Part shown: positions 1 through 13,840 of the stretch, piece by piece
How the letters are laid out: every line of letters starts with the position of its first letter
Numbering within the stretch: position 1 is the first letter of the stretch
NCBI GenBank assembly: GCA_022829145.1
Contig: CM040761.1
Coordinates: forward strand, 15,000,245-15,064,244
Direction: 5' to 3'
DNA: 64,000 nucleotides
Source of the DNA: Albula goreensis
Lineage: Eukaryota; Chordata; Actinopteri; Albuliformes; Albulidae
Position numbers and translations under genes: made by a program
The notes under the pieces: generated by a model
What the model was told of the DNA's origin: nothing
Databases searched by the model: none
What the model saw: only the letters and a program-made list of their open reading frames with translations

Positions 1-3000
1 TCTACACTGGACCTCTTAGGGCAGGCCAGTGGTCCTTGCACCTCGGTTACATAATTGTTTGAAATGCTTTAACTCTCTGGACACCAGTAAAATTTCTACA
101 GATTACTGAACATTTTTAAGAGACTGTTTTCACTAATAATCTGCACAAACCTATTTTATATAAATAATTACATAGTTAATAATATGTTTTTTTTTCTTTG
201 TCATGGGGTGGCAGGATTGTTTTCATATTTTGACCTCCACCACCAACACCCCTAACCCAAAAAGTTTCATTATTTGTAAAATGATTGTAATATTCATGTT
301 GCCCTTCGATTAGAGTTTCTTGTTCTGAAATATCTCGGCACAAACTGCTCAGCATCCATGCAAAAAAACTCATTTTCAGTGACGTGTACAGGCACTACAC
401 ATCTAGATGACCTGCATGTTTAGAGCACTACATTTGACTGTAGATAGGAGTTATATGATTTGTTTACCGTAATATCCAATAAGAGTTTATATACCTAAGA
501 TAAAAACAACTCGACTCATACCTCTTACTTTCCTTGGAAACATGGTATCCTAAAACCATGCTGTAACATGGTGTAATGTCTTTGTCTTTTTTTTTTTTTC
601 TGGGTACTTCTTGAAGTCAAGTACCATATGTAAATGAATTACAAAAGGCCAGTATGAGATATCATAATTGCTATGCTACTCTTATTTAAATTAAGTTAAG
701 CAGCCCCTTTTATTTGTGCTGTCTCATTACATGTGTGTCCTCACACAATACATTTCCTGATAGAAATCAAGCAGTATTGACATGAGGCAGAAATGCTGGA
801 ATTAAAATGTGCCGTGCATGTATGTAGTCAGTCATACATAGTTTTTGACAAAAACAATGAGCAAGGCGCCTCTTGTAGGTTGACACTGACAGTGCTTTGG
901 GCCCTTCACTGATTTTTGTGTACACTGGATTTTTATCAAACATGACAGCCAGAGAGGCACCCGAAGGTTAAAATAAGTCACTGCGCTGGAGAGAACTTCC
1001 TAAAATGTCAAGTAGCCATGTCACTAGAAAACCAAAATCATGAACTCCTCTCTTCAAAAAGATCCCATTAGGGTACATCAGATCTGAGATTTAATTCAGA
1101 TAACTTTCCCCAAAAACTGGGGAAAACGTTTGTCCTTTCTCCTTAAGAATTTAGCTTAAATTGCCAACAGCAAGATATCTTCACAATTTTGAATCAGATA
1201 TTGACATACCAGTGACTTACTTTGACTCAGTAGGAAACTGTGTGCCTCAGCTGTCAGACTCCACCAAGTATAATATCAGTATTTACTGTGTACCTCAACC
1301 CAAAGGAAATTCAAAATTGTAAGTGCAAAAAATAGCATTCATATATAAATTCATCAACACATATATAAAAATAAAATAAAATGTCAATGTGAAAGTAGAG
1401 AAAGACATTCTCTACATAAATAATGAGTATGAGCAAAAAAAAATAATAAAAAAAATTTAGTGTGAAGGCCTGTGCCATGAAAATAATAACTGCTGATAAC
1501 AAATTCATTTTCATATTCGTATTTCCAGCTTTTTTCCAATACTTGGGGTTTTTTTTTTTCCTAGACTGGCGTCTCCATTACATGGAATCGCTATCCTTCA
1601 TGTTGAATGTTCTAAAGCAGAATCAATTCCAGGGATGTCTGCAGTTTTGCTGAAGGTGCTATTTTACCTCAGTATCAGCTCACATTCAGTATAATGCATT
1701 TAAAGCATGGGTGGCTAAGAAGAATTTAATAAACCATGCATGAATGGAATAAAAAGTGTATTAACACCAGCGGATTTTTAAATAATTCAGAATATGCATT
1801 TGGTATGAGTCCTGCACAAATAGGATGCTTGTTGGCATGAAATGAAGGGGGACTCTGGGGTGGAAAGACCCTTGTTTGAGGATCAGGGTTAATGGCAAAA
1901 TGACATTTGAGAGAGAGAGACAGAGGGAGATAGTTATATCTTGAGGGCGTAATAAAGGATTTGTGTGCTGGAAATTACACGATTCGCTCCCTGGACTAGC
2001 GGTGTGCTGATAGCACGGGATTCATTCCTCCATTACAGTCAATGCAGGCCAGCAGGAGGGCAGCGGCAAGGCAAGGCTGCCGGGAGTTAAAAGGTTTAGA
2101 GCACACGAGGATCAGCCCAGCTAAGCCACAGCCATACCCATGAAATTGATTCAGGAAAAGGGGACCAATCAGATCATCTGAAGGTCAGATAGTATGAACA
2201 CGAAAGACGTGCCTCAGTAGGAAATAATGTGGGTGTTGGGGTTCAAGAGGACTGGAGGATCGGGGAAGTTTGGAGATGGATTCATGCTCTTCAGCCAGCA
2301 ACACGGCCCAGCTATAAGTGATGCTTGAGCATATTTGCTGCAGGTGTGTAACACCTACTGTTGTGCTTGTGAAGCGCAGGATTCTGGTGTAGTAACTCAG
2401 AGACCTCTGCTCAGTCATATGCGAGAGATTATTATATTAGTTATGTTTTTGGTTTTGTACATTCTTAATGCTACTCTCTCTGTCAGAGACATCCACTGCT
2501 GGATACAGCATGGCTTCTCGAACAAAGTGAAATAATAGGGTCAAATATGAAAAAATATGTAAATAAGTATTTAAAATGTAATCTCAGTGGCTGGGTTTTA
2601 CATATAGGAGGCATAAATCTTAGCTGTATTCTTTTCATTACTCATAACATTGTTCTGGTTTACTTGGTTAAGGGGCATGCTAATCTGTGAAAGCCTTTTC
2701 TTATTGCATTTCATTTGGTAGCCTTCTGCTCCTTCATGTTACATTAGAGAATTTAAATTATCACACCAAATTCAATTTTATAAAATCAATTGAATCATTA
2801 GAAAGTCTTCACTTTTATCCTGAAAAGTTAAATTGCCATATAATTGCATGTGTGCTGTTTCATGGGCAGCTGAGCTGCATGGTCTGTGCAGATGAACTCA
2901 TCTCTACATCCACCACATGATGTGGTTGTTACCCGCCAATTACTACATCCTTAGAAATTTATTCAAAAATGGCATACATTTGATAGCAATGACATATGAT

Positions 3001-6000
3001 AATGATATAGGTAGAGCTGTAACTAAGTAACAACTGCATCATTTAGTTATTTAGTTATACCATTATTTAGTTGTGCCAATAAAGCAGATAGATTAAAAAA
3101 ATAAATCTATAAATTTATTCAGTGCTCACACAAAATCAGTGACCCTTTGCATGTATAATTTAATAAGTGAACCATGTACTGCTAGAGAAGAAAAGAAAAA
3201 ACATATGCAAAAGTATAAAATTATTTTTTATAGGTGCTGTTTGGAAAACATCTTGAGAATTAATTTCATTTCATGAAATAAATTACCATAATTCTAACCT
3301 GTGTGACCTTAACTGATTAAATGCTTAAACACAGGGAAATATACCGGGTTCTGGAAATATTGCATTGCCAGTGTTGCTCATCCTGTGCCTCTTTTCTCTT
3401 AATCCACAGTGAGCTCCATCATTGTTCTTTATAAAATTAAGGCCACTGTTTACACATTTTGATATGAATTTTCCCTTGATTCCCAGCTCCAGTTAGACTA
3501 CGAGAATAAAAAGTAATGGCAGACGATATATGAAGACTATAGCATTCAGGATTCATTAATAAATACAACTTGTACACCTGTTTGTATACTTACGTTCACC
3601 TTTTGGTGCTCTTACATTTCTCACACAGCTCACAAGTTGTGTTTCCGTTTATTTGCTGACTGCTCATTAATTGTAAAATAGTTTCACCACATTACCTGTG
3701 AATATAATGCAACCATATTGTTTTTTTTTCTGTTCCCCCATAATCCAATAGTCATAAGAAGTGTTCTTTCATGTGATATCAGAAGCATGGATGATTAAAA
3801 CAGTTCCTTTTGAAGTTATAAGCTCATGTAGCACTGCAGCAATGAAAAATAGACAATTTTGTGTAGCAAAACCCAAGTGAGATTTCCCTGTTCTTTGAGA
3901 CAAGTATTTCAGACAAATTCCCCAAAACGTGTAGCTTCATTGTGACCAGCTGAGTTTTTCCAAATCAAAACATGCCAACAAAGCCGTTGGCATTGCCAGG
4001 CCAGGGTTAAGATGGTAACCTCTCCCCATCAGCCTGCCCTAAAACAGATGGCGTGGGGGATTGTGGGTCGTGTGACTGTAAGAGTGAGCCGTGCATAGGC
4101 CTGAATCTCATTTCAGAATCCAAGATGAGTGGGAACTTTGGTGGAGACAGAGCACACAGCTCAAGATGACTCTCAGAAATTTTCACACACTTCTTACCAT
4201 ACCCTGAGGAAATAATTAAATGAGATACTTTAGCCCTTTAGACACCAGAAAAAAGAGATGTAATTACATTAATATTAAGAGTGAGATACATTCTTCCTCC
4301 ATATGATGGTACTTTTTGATTGACACCACATTTTGTTGAAAATTCTTAGGGATCTTCTCAGATTAATATAAAGATTTTATGTATGTCTAAAGCATAATTA
4401 ACCCAGCTTTTCTTAAAGTGTCAGTTCTGCTACTTCCTCCCATCTTGGCCAGCTGCAGCATCTCAAACACATTGCCCTCTGCAGGAGCCCTCTGAGGCTA
4501 TTTAGAGCAGCCATTCTCTATGCTACACAGAGGTGGGGAGGAAAATCTGTGAGGACCCAAGTGCATCGCTTGTAAGAGCCATGTGCAAGAACTTCACTGG
4601 ACTAATTCTGTGTTTCATCCACTTGTTTTCACAAATAGACCCAGTTTTTATGGAATCAACACTACCCTTCCTGTACATCTCATATCTCCCAATATCCCAG
4701 TAATAACAGACTTAATAACATGTCCTCTGTAATAAAATATCTAGCTTCTCTAAATTTTGTATCTCTAAGATATTCAATCTGGGCATCATTCACTCTCAAA
4801 TCAAACGTTATGATCTTACCTCATTGTTTCTATTACTATGGAATGAACTTTACCAGCTTTGCTCTTTAAAAGCTTGGTTGGTGAGTGCGTTTTTCCTGTC
4901 ACACTAAGTTTTTAGAGACAAAGTAACACCTGTTGCTAGCCAGTAATTGTGAAAACCTAAAGAGAAATATCTGCTTCTCATAAGGCTTATGATGGTTACG
5001 CTTTAAAGGTCGTTATCATGCTATTTCACTGCATTCACTAGTTCTTACATTGTTTATACGACGTACACTCTGTGATGTTCTCTGGGACACTGTCTTTGCT
5101 AAGAGCACTAGATGATAATGAGAATGACTCACTATGATTTAAATATAGATATTGTTAACCTGGAGGTCTGTAAGGCAGGTGCACTGAATTAAAAGTGAAG
5201 TAACCAAGGAGATGCAGTGGGCCGTGCTGGGCAAAATGCAGATAAGCCTTCTGCATTCTGAAGAACACCAAAATCATTTTATTTAAGCAACATAACGTTA
5301 AATGTGCAACTGATTCATGTCCAGGAGAGAGTACCATCCACTGATGCATACACCAATACTTTAATCCTGAAGAGGACTACACCACATAGAATGAGATTGA
5401 TACAGTGTCATTCCTATAGATCAGCAGTGATAATGGTAACTGGTACCATTCAGCTTCCAGCCAGTAAAATCTTTGTAATTTGATAAATAAAAAACATAGT
5501 CTTATAAATATAACAGTATTACGTTAAGTAAACCCATGTTGTTTATGCCATCTCACAACCTGTTGGTATTTCGCAAACAAAGGAACCCATGATTTAGTTA
5601 TTGAAGAATGTAGTCATTTAACTGATATTTGCCTCAGATCCCTGGTGTGGGGTCATCACATCTAAGCTAATTTCTTTGCAAAATTCATCACTGGAATGGT
5701 AAGATACAACCTGAGTGGAGAGGCCTCTGGCTGGCACCAGGGGACGTGTCTGGGACAGATCCTCTCTGTTACAGCCCAGAGACGGACAGCTCCACAGCCC
5801 AAGGGAACGATGAGGGAGCCCAGGCTGAGGAGGACAGGACCTGGCTGATCCCTCTTTCCTCTTGCTGATTGTCTAAATGACAGCCACAGTGGCTCAGAAG
5901 CTCCACATTTTTGTATTTTTTTAATGGTCTTATGCATTTTATTCAGTGTCCATTTTAGATTCTCACTTGACAGAATTTTTTTAAGTTGCAGATTTTTAAC

Positions 6001-9000
6001 AGTTGATTTTTCCCTATATATCAAAGAATTAAAGAGAGACAGATCCCTGACAGTGCAGATCGGCAGGCTGGCCTTACGCGGAGGCTGTCTCAGTACGAGC
6101 CCGGGGATTTGGAGCTTGTAAATGCTCATCCCTGGGGATTTACACGGAGAGCCAAAGCTGGGCAGGCAGAAGCCGTCGGATCCATGTCTTTATCCTCGCT
6201 AGGTGCCAATCTGTCTTTTTTTTCTTACTCCCGTTGTTTGCTATTTAGTCTGATTGGTATCAGGGTGTAGATGGCAATGTCCAGAGCCTGCAGGTGAGCA
6301 GGCACATATGGCTGCAGAGGCTGGCTGGCCCGTGAGTCACAGATTCATGGCTGAACTCCATGGCTGTTTGGGGCAGCGTAGCATGCGATTCGCTGTCAGA
6401 GCTGTTTATAACTGGATGAATGCAGCCTGCTGCAAGTTGAAGAACGCCAACCGGGGTGTGGGACCCTAACAGGAGCACAGTGTGCACGTGTGTACATTCA
6501 CGTTTGTGTGTGTCCGTCTGTGTGTATTTCCCATTGTACTCAGAAGCATGAATGGTATTGGTTTTTATTTCTACATTAACTCATTTTATCAAATTATGCA
6601 AAAAAAAAATATCCAAACTAACTCACTTCAAAAACCTGTAATGAGAAGGTTTGTAGATTTAAGGCTTATAATAAAATGGCAATACTTGATTAGAATGATG
6701 AGATAACTGTGACTCATGTATTTCATAGTTGCGTGGTTAAGGTCAGGGTGCGGCACAGAAACTGTGGGGGTGAGTGTCAGAATTGCGGAGGAAGCGCATG
6801 GATTGGTCATAAGCTCATTTCCAAGGAGACAGACATGCCGTAAGGAAAAAAAAGATGACCTCCTGAGACAATGCTGTCTCCTCTATTCAGCTGGAGCCTT
6901 GGTCAGCTACGCAGCGCCGAGACGTCTGTCCAGAGAGATGCGGTGTGCATCTGCAGACTGGACCTCTGCTCCCTCTGTGTGTTCTCGCCTGCCCACCAGG
7001 AGGCTGTGTCTGCGGGAATAGATGGGTCAGCCAGTGCGGGGTCATGACTCGCCTCTTATCATCACTCCGCTGACAAGTCAAGGGTTTCAGTCTCAGATCC
7101 TCACAGGCAGCATATTTTAATGTTTTTGTTAAGGAACATGCCCCCTTTTGTGTATCACAGACAGAGATAAATCGATATAGGTAGACAGATAGATCAACTT
7201 CTGTGGGCTAATATAGCACTCTCTGTGTGTAGAAATAGCATATCAGCATTTGCCCTTAACTTTGATTCATAATTAAGTGCATAAGCATTTCAGGCTCATA
7301 AAACAATACTACTTATGTTCATTTGTAATTTAAGGAAAAATGCTCATTTAAACAAGGCCAGTGTTTTGTCAGATGAGAGCTTGCTAACATTAGACACTAT
7401 CATGAGTACCAGCTCCCATGGCATTTCCAATGTTAATAAAGTTATATTGGCTATGTTGCGAAAAAAAAAAAAAGAAAGGAAACTGTGTGAGCTGTGACAA
7501 TGTTGCAATGTGTGTCACAGTTTCATAACCAGTGGCTGTCTGCACCATAAGCTTATTATAAAACTTGGTTTTATATATAACCAAGTATAAGTTTTCTGTA
7601 TATGTGGGTCAAAATGGAAAACAGTGTTTCATAAAACAGGGTCTACCCAAGGGGAAACATAGCCATCAATAAATGTCAAAATTTAAAGAGCAACCAAACT
7701 ACTCAGGGCTTGGTTTTCCATTTGAATGGAACTGTAGAAACTTATTTTTGGTAGTAGATTATTTTTCAGTTAAATTATCTGCTCTGGTGTGCTATAGGGC
7801 ACTTATTTCAGTTATTGCGATAAGAATGAGGAAGGTGCTGAGAAATTCATTTTTCTCACACTCTGCTATTCAGTCCCAAGGTTTGGGACTTTTTTAATTC
7901 CTATCATTATGTTAGCCTCCAGTTTATGCTTCTGTGTATATAGGTTACAAATATTGCAGCCATTATCAAAATGGCAAATGTATGAGTCATCCTAAAAATA
8001 CAAATATTAGTTGTTGATTTATGGAATTAATGGGCATCTCAGTCCACATAAGACTGGGGTAGCTGTGGGTTTTCTTCCCAGCTGAACCAAAACACACCTG
8101 ACTCCAGTGTATTAATCATCTGATCATGGTTTATACACAAGATTAGTGGCATGAAGCATGCTGCTTCCTGTCATTCAGTCATGAGCATATCTTGTTGAAA
8201 AATCTGCCAAGTGCAGATTCTACCAAGTGTACGATCGAAGTATTGTACAACTTAGATGGAACCTAGTCCGTGCCAATGATGACAGGAAGCATGCATAATA
8301 ATGTAGAATTGTCCATAGTGTCACCCAAGGATAGGGGTTTAGTCAATGGGATAGCTGCCACCTCATTGGACACTAGCATCTATTCTGGCTAATCAGGCAC
8401 CTGCAGTCTGCCTGCCCCAGCTTTTTGGTACAGGAGCTACAGTGCCCAGCTGGTGAACTGCATGCCATTTGAAGGGTGCAAAACCTTCCCAGATTAACAA
8501 GTCACAGTTATGGAAGGGGCCTTCAGTTTTACTTTCAGCATTCCAAATAGGGGAACATGGTTTTGCAGAGCAATAGAATAAATGTAAATATATTTTTTGA
8601 TTATGGGAGGAAAGCAAATATCATTTGCAAATGAAAGTCAAATCTGGTCAGGTCTAGTCATAAAAGATGCACCATGCACTGTGACGTCACAAAGCGGTTT
8701 GGTTCTGCACCTACACGGTTCTAATGCTAGAACCATACAGTCAGATATAATGTTACTTGCTGCTGTAATGACAGTGTCTGGCCTTAAGTGCTCTCCCCTT
8801 AGAAACGACTTATGAATATTCATTGAACAACAAATTATGGTGTAAAGCATGGGGCTTCCTGCTTCTGAGGATAATAAAAAGTTAATTCTATCATTTTTAA
8901 TGATGAATCATGTTTTATTTTGTAGCAGTGCTACAAAACAATGAATTATAATAAAAGGTACTGAAAATGTTTAATAGCATGTTATAGATGTTTTGTTCAT

Positions 9001-10479
9001 TTTTAATTATTTGGAGCTAAGCATTGATCGTTATCCTTTAACTGTCCTTATTTGAACTGTATCTCAAGTATGGAGAATGACTGCAAAATGTGAGAAGCCC
9101 TACCTCCAAGGAATATGTAATACTGTCTCCTGCTCATAAATGAAACATGTCCTGTCTGAATAGACATCAGACTTGCATTATAAAATTATCATGCCAAATC
9201 AAATGACTAAACCAGGAGCAAACATGGCTGCGTAAATCATTCCTTTCCTGCAAAAACAGTTTATTTTCTTTTTCATTTTTATTTCATAAAAGCATAAGTT
9301 GCTGAAGTACATCTGCAGCAATAAATTGATCTTCTGACAAGGGGGGAGAGCGCTGTGAGAATGTGAAATATAATTGGCCCAGTCTTGGGCTTATGTCTAG
9401 CTATGTTTCCATGTTATTCTATAGGGATGTATTGTTTTATCACTCTTCTTTTAAATGTGATTGCCTCCTGCATATTACTGGATTGATATGACAGTTTCCT
9501 TTATTTTGTCCCTGCCTGTTATATCAGGATGGCAGGTATGGGCGCAGAATGTCACAGCATATGAAGAATTAATAAAAAGTTGTGTTCTTGCAATGGCTTC
9601 ATGGGTTATTTTATGATGTTAAGAAGTAACTCAGGTAACTGAGCATTTTTGAGCAACTGTTATAGAATATGCATATTGGTTGATGTGGTGGTTCATGAAC
9701 TTGGCTCATTTATGGTACTCAGGTTAAAAAAACATGACTATAATACAGAACCAAAAGTACCTGTTGCTGCACATCAATATAATTGATTTGATGATTACAA
9801 ATATTGTCCAGCTAAATCTTGTTGATTGTGTGGGCACAATGTAAATACAATTTCCTGCCTGTTAGCAACACTTTCAGAGTCTCGTCTCAAATCTATTCCA
9901 CTTATGTTCTGTGAAAATGCCCGCCTCTCTGAAAATCCATACAGTTCTTTCCCCTTGTCTTGTCCTCTTGTTCCATCTCCATTGAACTATGGAGACCCTT
10001 GGATGTCTTCTTGACCATGTCTCAGTTGTTGTGGAGAACTGAGGTAATATTGAATAATAACCAGACAGACAACAAAGCTGTTATAATAACCCAGTGCAAG
10101 TAAGAATAATTCTGTTGTGTTTGAGTGCTGAAAACAAGCCATTATACTAGTGACAGTAAACAGCAGTGGCAACATCAGCAGATTCAAGTGCAGTCAAAGT
10201 GAGTGTTTTCCAATTTGGAGACCTGTGTCAACTGCCCAGTAATGTTTTCAATATCTGAGGGGAAATTTACAAATCGCTGAAGGGTGTGATAATATGAAAT
10301 ATTTAAATGAAATTGTGTTTTTCTTACAGTAATATTTGTGGACTTGAATCCAAATGATCACTCAAAAGGGGGATCAATTATATTTGGAAAGGAATTTCTA
10401 GCTAGCAAGTAGTTGAAACTTTTTAAATAAGTCTCACTGCATGTATGTCTGTCTTGGTATAGGTCTTTTTTTTCTACCA
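1..10479 (+). other. Long epha6 intron, first part: no exon found
   Basis: Part of the intron upstream of the first FN3 exon in the window. Only short chance reading frames are seen, none resembling an Eph exon or another family. It contains poly-T and poly-A runs and short inverted repeats (8156-8174 with 8278-8294; 7563-7570 with 7579-7586). Moderately GC-rich, repeat-free blocks near 2000-2130 and 5690-6470 might be conserved regulatory DNA, which cannot be shown from one sequence. Confidence 0.6.
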
Positions 10480-10620
10480 ATCAAGTTTTTTTCTTTTCTT
10501 ACTGGGTGACTGCAGTGGTGGTCTATCTAGAATCTGAACTTGCAATCTTTTAATTCAGTTCATAGCTGTTTCACCATTATACCACATATGTTTTCCTCAT
10601 TGAAAGCACAGCAGGTGACA
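10470..10620 (-). mobile_element. Old tRNA-derived SINE fragment
   Basis: Read on the minus strand, it shows a tRNA-like start: a box-A-like tggtataatgg, then a box-B-like agttcagattc, followed by a tail with cagtcacccagtaag. This matches the layout of common fish tRNA-SINEs in which one-base changes have accumulated. No clear target duplication, so it is old; boundaries are approximate. Confidence 0.5.
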
Positions 10621-13600
10621 AAATAGGGAAGGTATCCATTTCTGTTCACTACCTTCTTATTCTCTTCATTTGAAATTCCAGAGAGAAGGAGAGAAAAATG
10701 AGTTTCCAGAATGGGCCCCAGTAGGACTCAAGCTTCTGTAATGGCCCATTGATGTTACAATTAAGAGTTTTGGATCAGTGGTAGGCCCTTGTATATATTT
10801 TAATGCATGAAGACAAATAATTCAAAGGAACACACACTATGCCATTAGTGATTTTAAAAAAAATATCCTCTTTCCTCAGTTACAACCAGTGGAATCAAAA
10901 GCCGGTTTATTGCTTATAATAAAGCATTAGGCTGTTGTGTTCTCTGTTTCTTGTTTCATGTGTGATTTAGTGCCGGCTGCATTGCTCTTCTCCTGTCACA
11001 TGGAGGTTGGCACCAGTGGAAGATCTCACTAATAAAGCACTTAAGCATCGGTGTGAAATGGATTCGGAGCTGGGCAGAAATTGGCACTGGAGAGATAATT
11101 CCATCCGTCTCATTAATTACTTGTGAGAAAGAGGACAAATTAGTATCGATTGTGGCAGGCTGGTCCGGAGCTGGTTCTACCACCACCTTATAATGCCTCA
11201 TTGCATTCCCAGATTACATTTTAAGGAAAACAAGGATGGATCAGACCATAACAGAGAACTGTGATTTCTGGGTATTTCTAGTCTTCCGTAGTCCTGATCC
11301 TACATTTCTGGTCAGAAGTTTAGATGGGGTGCAGTGGGCCCTACTTCTCTGGATCCACAATGAAAGGGCCCTCGTAAGCCCCTTTTAACCACAAATTATT
11401 GCTCTAATTAAGAGATGTGTCTCACTGCGCGGGAAGTCTAGTTCGGAAATTCCTCAGGACATGTAGAAGAATCTGTGAGTTGAACTTCACAGATAAGACC
11501 TCAATATGTGGTGAATTAGACTGGCATCACACCAAAGAAATGCTCACAAATCCAGTGGAGAAACTATCAATATATATCCCAGGATTCAATCAATATTTGT
11601 CCTTAAATATTACTTACAACTGAATAAGAGAGTTATGCTTTTTCTCTGCAAGAACAGTTCAGTGCATTTATTTTCATGATTGCTGAACTTAAACTCAATT
11701 TTAACGACCAACTGTGTCGATGAAGATGAAAAAGAGCACTTGCGAGGTAAAGTTAAGGACACGTTAATTGAATCCCAGCCTGAGTTAACATAAAGATACA
11801 ATCTTGGTGGTTATAAAAATCCATCTTATGTGGCCAATAATTGGCTACCAATGAGATGTAGCAAAATAGCTTGACACAATTAAAAAGAAAATGAAGTGAA
11901 GGTAGCTAACTCAAAAATATAAATAGCAAATAACAAGCTTCTTATTATAACTAATGAAAGAAATATGAACATTAATATGAGTGGATTCATAGTTCCATAC
12001 ATAATAAAAACAGCAGCTGGGCTGAAGGATTTCATATAGCTGGCAATATATGTATAACTGCATGCTAAGAACATAATATGTAATCATTATGTATGTATTA
12101 ATATACATGTAAGGTCACCATTATTATATATATAGGTCAATATGATACCATGGTTATCTTGTGTTTAGCTTGATGCTACTTAAGCAGGGCACAAGAGAAA
12201 GTAGCTACACAGATTTAATGTGAAATCAGACGGTTTCATCATTGTCCAATCTGTTGTGTCAGTGTCTTGATTGCCAGCCACACATTTAATACATATCACC
12301 TTCAGGAAGAATTCAGCCTTTCCTCTGTGTATTCTGCTTCAGCTGATCCCTTTAATATATCCAAGAAATGCAATTTCTGCAGCACTTCGCGCCAATTGAC
12401 GATTGCACAATACACTTCATTCCATGGTGAGATGGATTTTCAAGGGGTCAGGGACTGTTTTTTCAGATTCTACTGGGAGGGGGCTAAAACTCCTCTTTCT
12501 AATGTGCTCTTCAGAATTTCAAATGGAAAGAGACCATAAAGGATGGCTTTATGAAAACTCAAAGCTGAGCCCCAAACTGGGGAACGATCGGTATGTGATT
12601 TACAGCGGAGGATTTTTTTTCTCCTCTTTTCCTTTGGAGCCTCTTTCTCTTACTCCTGCCAGTTACAGGAAGTTACAGGAACCACTGAACTAAATAGAGA
12701 TATAAACATTTTACAGGCCACAGCTGGCTGTTGCCTGTCGATTGAAAAAGTCTAAACACATGTCATGGGCAGCAGAACCCCAGAGATGAGAACCACACAA
12801 TTATACTGACCAGACTAAAGAGTGACCTTTAAACAGAGTGGATTTGAAACAGAAAATAATATGCCCAATTATAACTATGCAGATTCAATATTTACATTAT
12901 CACTGATGCAAAAGGGAAAAAATAAAACAAGTTGTGGGCATCCTCTTTTCCTGATTTCTATCTCATAGACTCTATGTTACATTCTTTGACTCCGACAGGA
13001 GAAAGCTCTCTTAAGACACATGTAGTGTTAGGTTGTGAATGTAACAGGAATGGTTCTGGAATGACTTTCTCTTAAAGGTTAATGAGATTTTGATTCATTA
13101 ACTATACGGGTCGTCTTGTAATGTGAGCGCTGCTCCAGACCTGTATCCCCATGGTCATGAATACTGTTCTTAATTGCATTCACAGATGCAAGGTAGCAGT
13201 AATTTAAGGCAATGTTCTGTATTTTACCTGGAGGGCAGATATATATGTGTAAAAAGGTTTTTGTTTTTAATTAGATGAGATTAAAGACCACTTCAAAGAG
13301 GTTGGATAGAGTAGATGTGAACTAAGAAGGACATGATGGGAAAAGCAGTCCTTTCTTTTGACAAAGTTGACTTGTTTATTGAAATATTGTGTATGTGGGT
13401 AAAGAACAATGAGGTCCAACACTGCCCAATCACAGGTGGCAGGCTTTTAGAGAAACCAGAGAGTTTATGAAACTGTGCAGCATACTGTATTCAGACTCAA
13501 ACAATGAATTAATGAATACAGAACCCGGTCAGACTGCCAATGTCCATGTATCTTACTATGCACTAAAATAATGCCACAATAATCCAAGCCTTAAAATCCA

Positions 13601-13679
13601 GACTCCACTCACTGTTCTGCCTGAAGCTGGTAGGTTTCACAGCAGCTCAGAATCAAACTGAAGGACCAGAGTCTGTGGT
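10620..13679 (+). other. Long epha6 intron, second part: candidate conserved non-coding block
   Basis: No exon is recognised. The stretch 10940-11215 is repeat-free, of balanced composition, and contains several homeodomain-type TAATTA/ATTA sites; 12290-12440 is similar. Such islands inside Eph introns are often neural enhancers, but that is inference. The rest is AT-rich with nothing distinctive. Confidence 0.4.
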
Positions 13680-13840
13680 CCACAGTGTTAAATCATGGTT
13701 GGACAATTTCATTTGTAAGTTGCCGTGAGTTGCGGGTTTGAATCTTGATTTTGGCACAGCTGTCTTACTCCTTACTAAAGAAATGTCTTGAGAGCATTTC
13801 TTGTTATATAAATTTATAAAATATAATAACACTGTATATC
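13680..13840 (+). mobile_element. Old tRNA-derived SINE fragment
   Basis: The plus strand reads agtgttaaatcatggttgg (box-A region), then gggtttgaatcttg (box B, from ggttcgaatcc) and ttggcacagctgtcttactc. This is the order seen in the widespread fish SINE whose body reads ggcacagctgttgtaccctt. Diverged; ends approximate. Confidence 0.5.

Noticed and set aside
5662-6129. 155-codon minus-strand frame
   Set aside because: No family, no splice support, and mixed composition; consistent with chance in a 64-kb window.
8156-8294. Inverted repeat gcatgctgcttcctgtcat / atgacaggaagcatgc
   Set aside because: About 16 matching bases 100 bp apart with a 2-bp gap; too short to claim a transposon without copy-number data.
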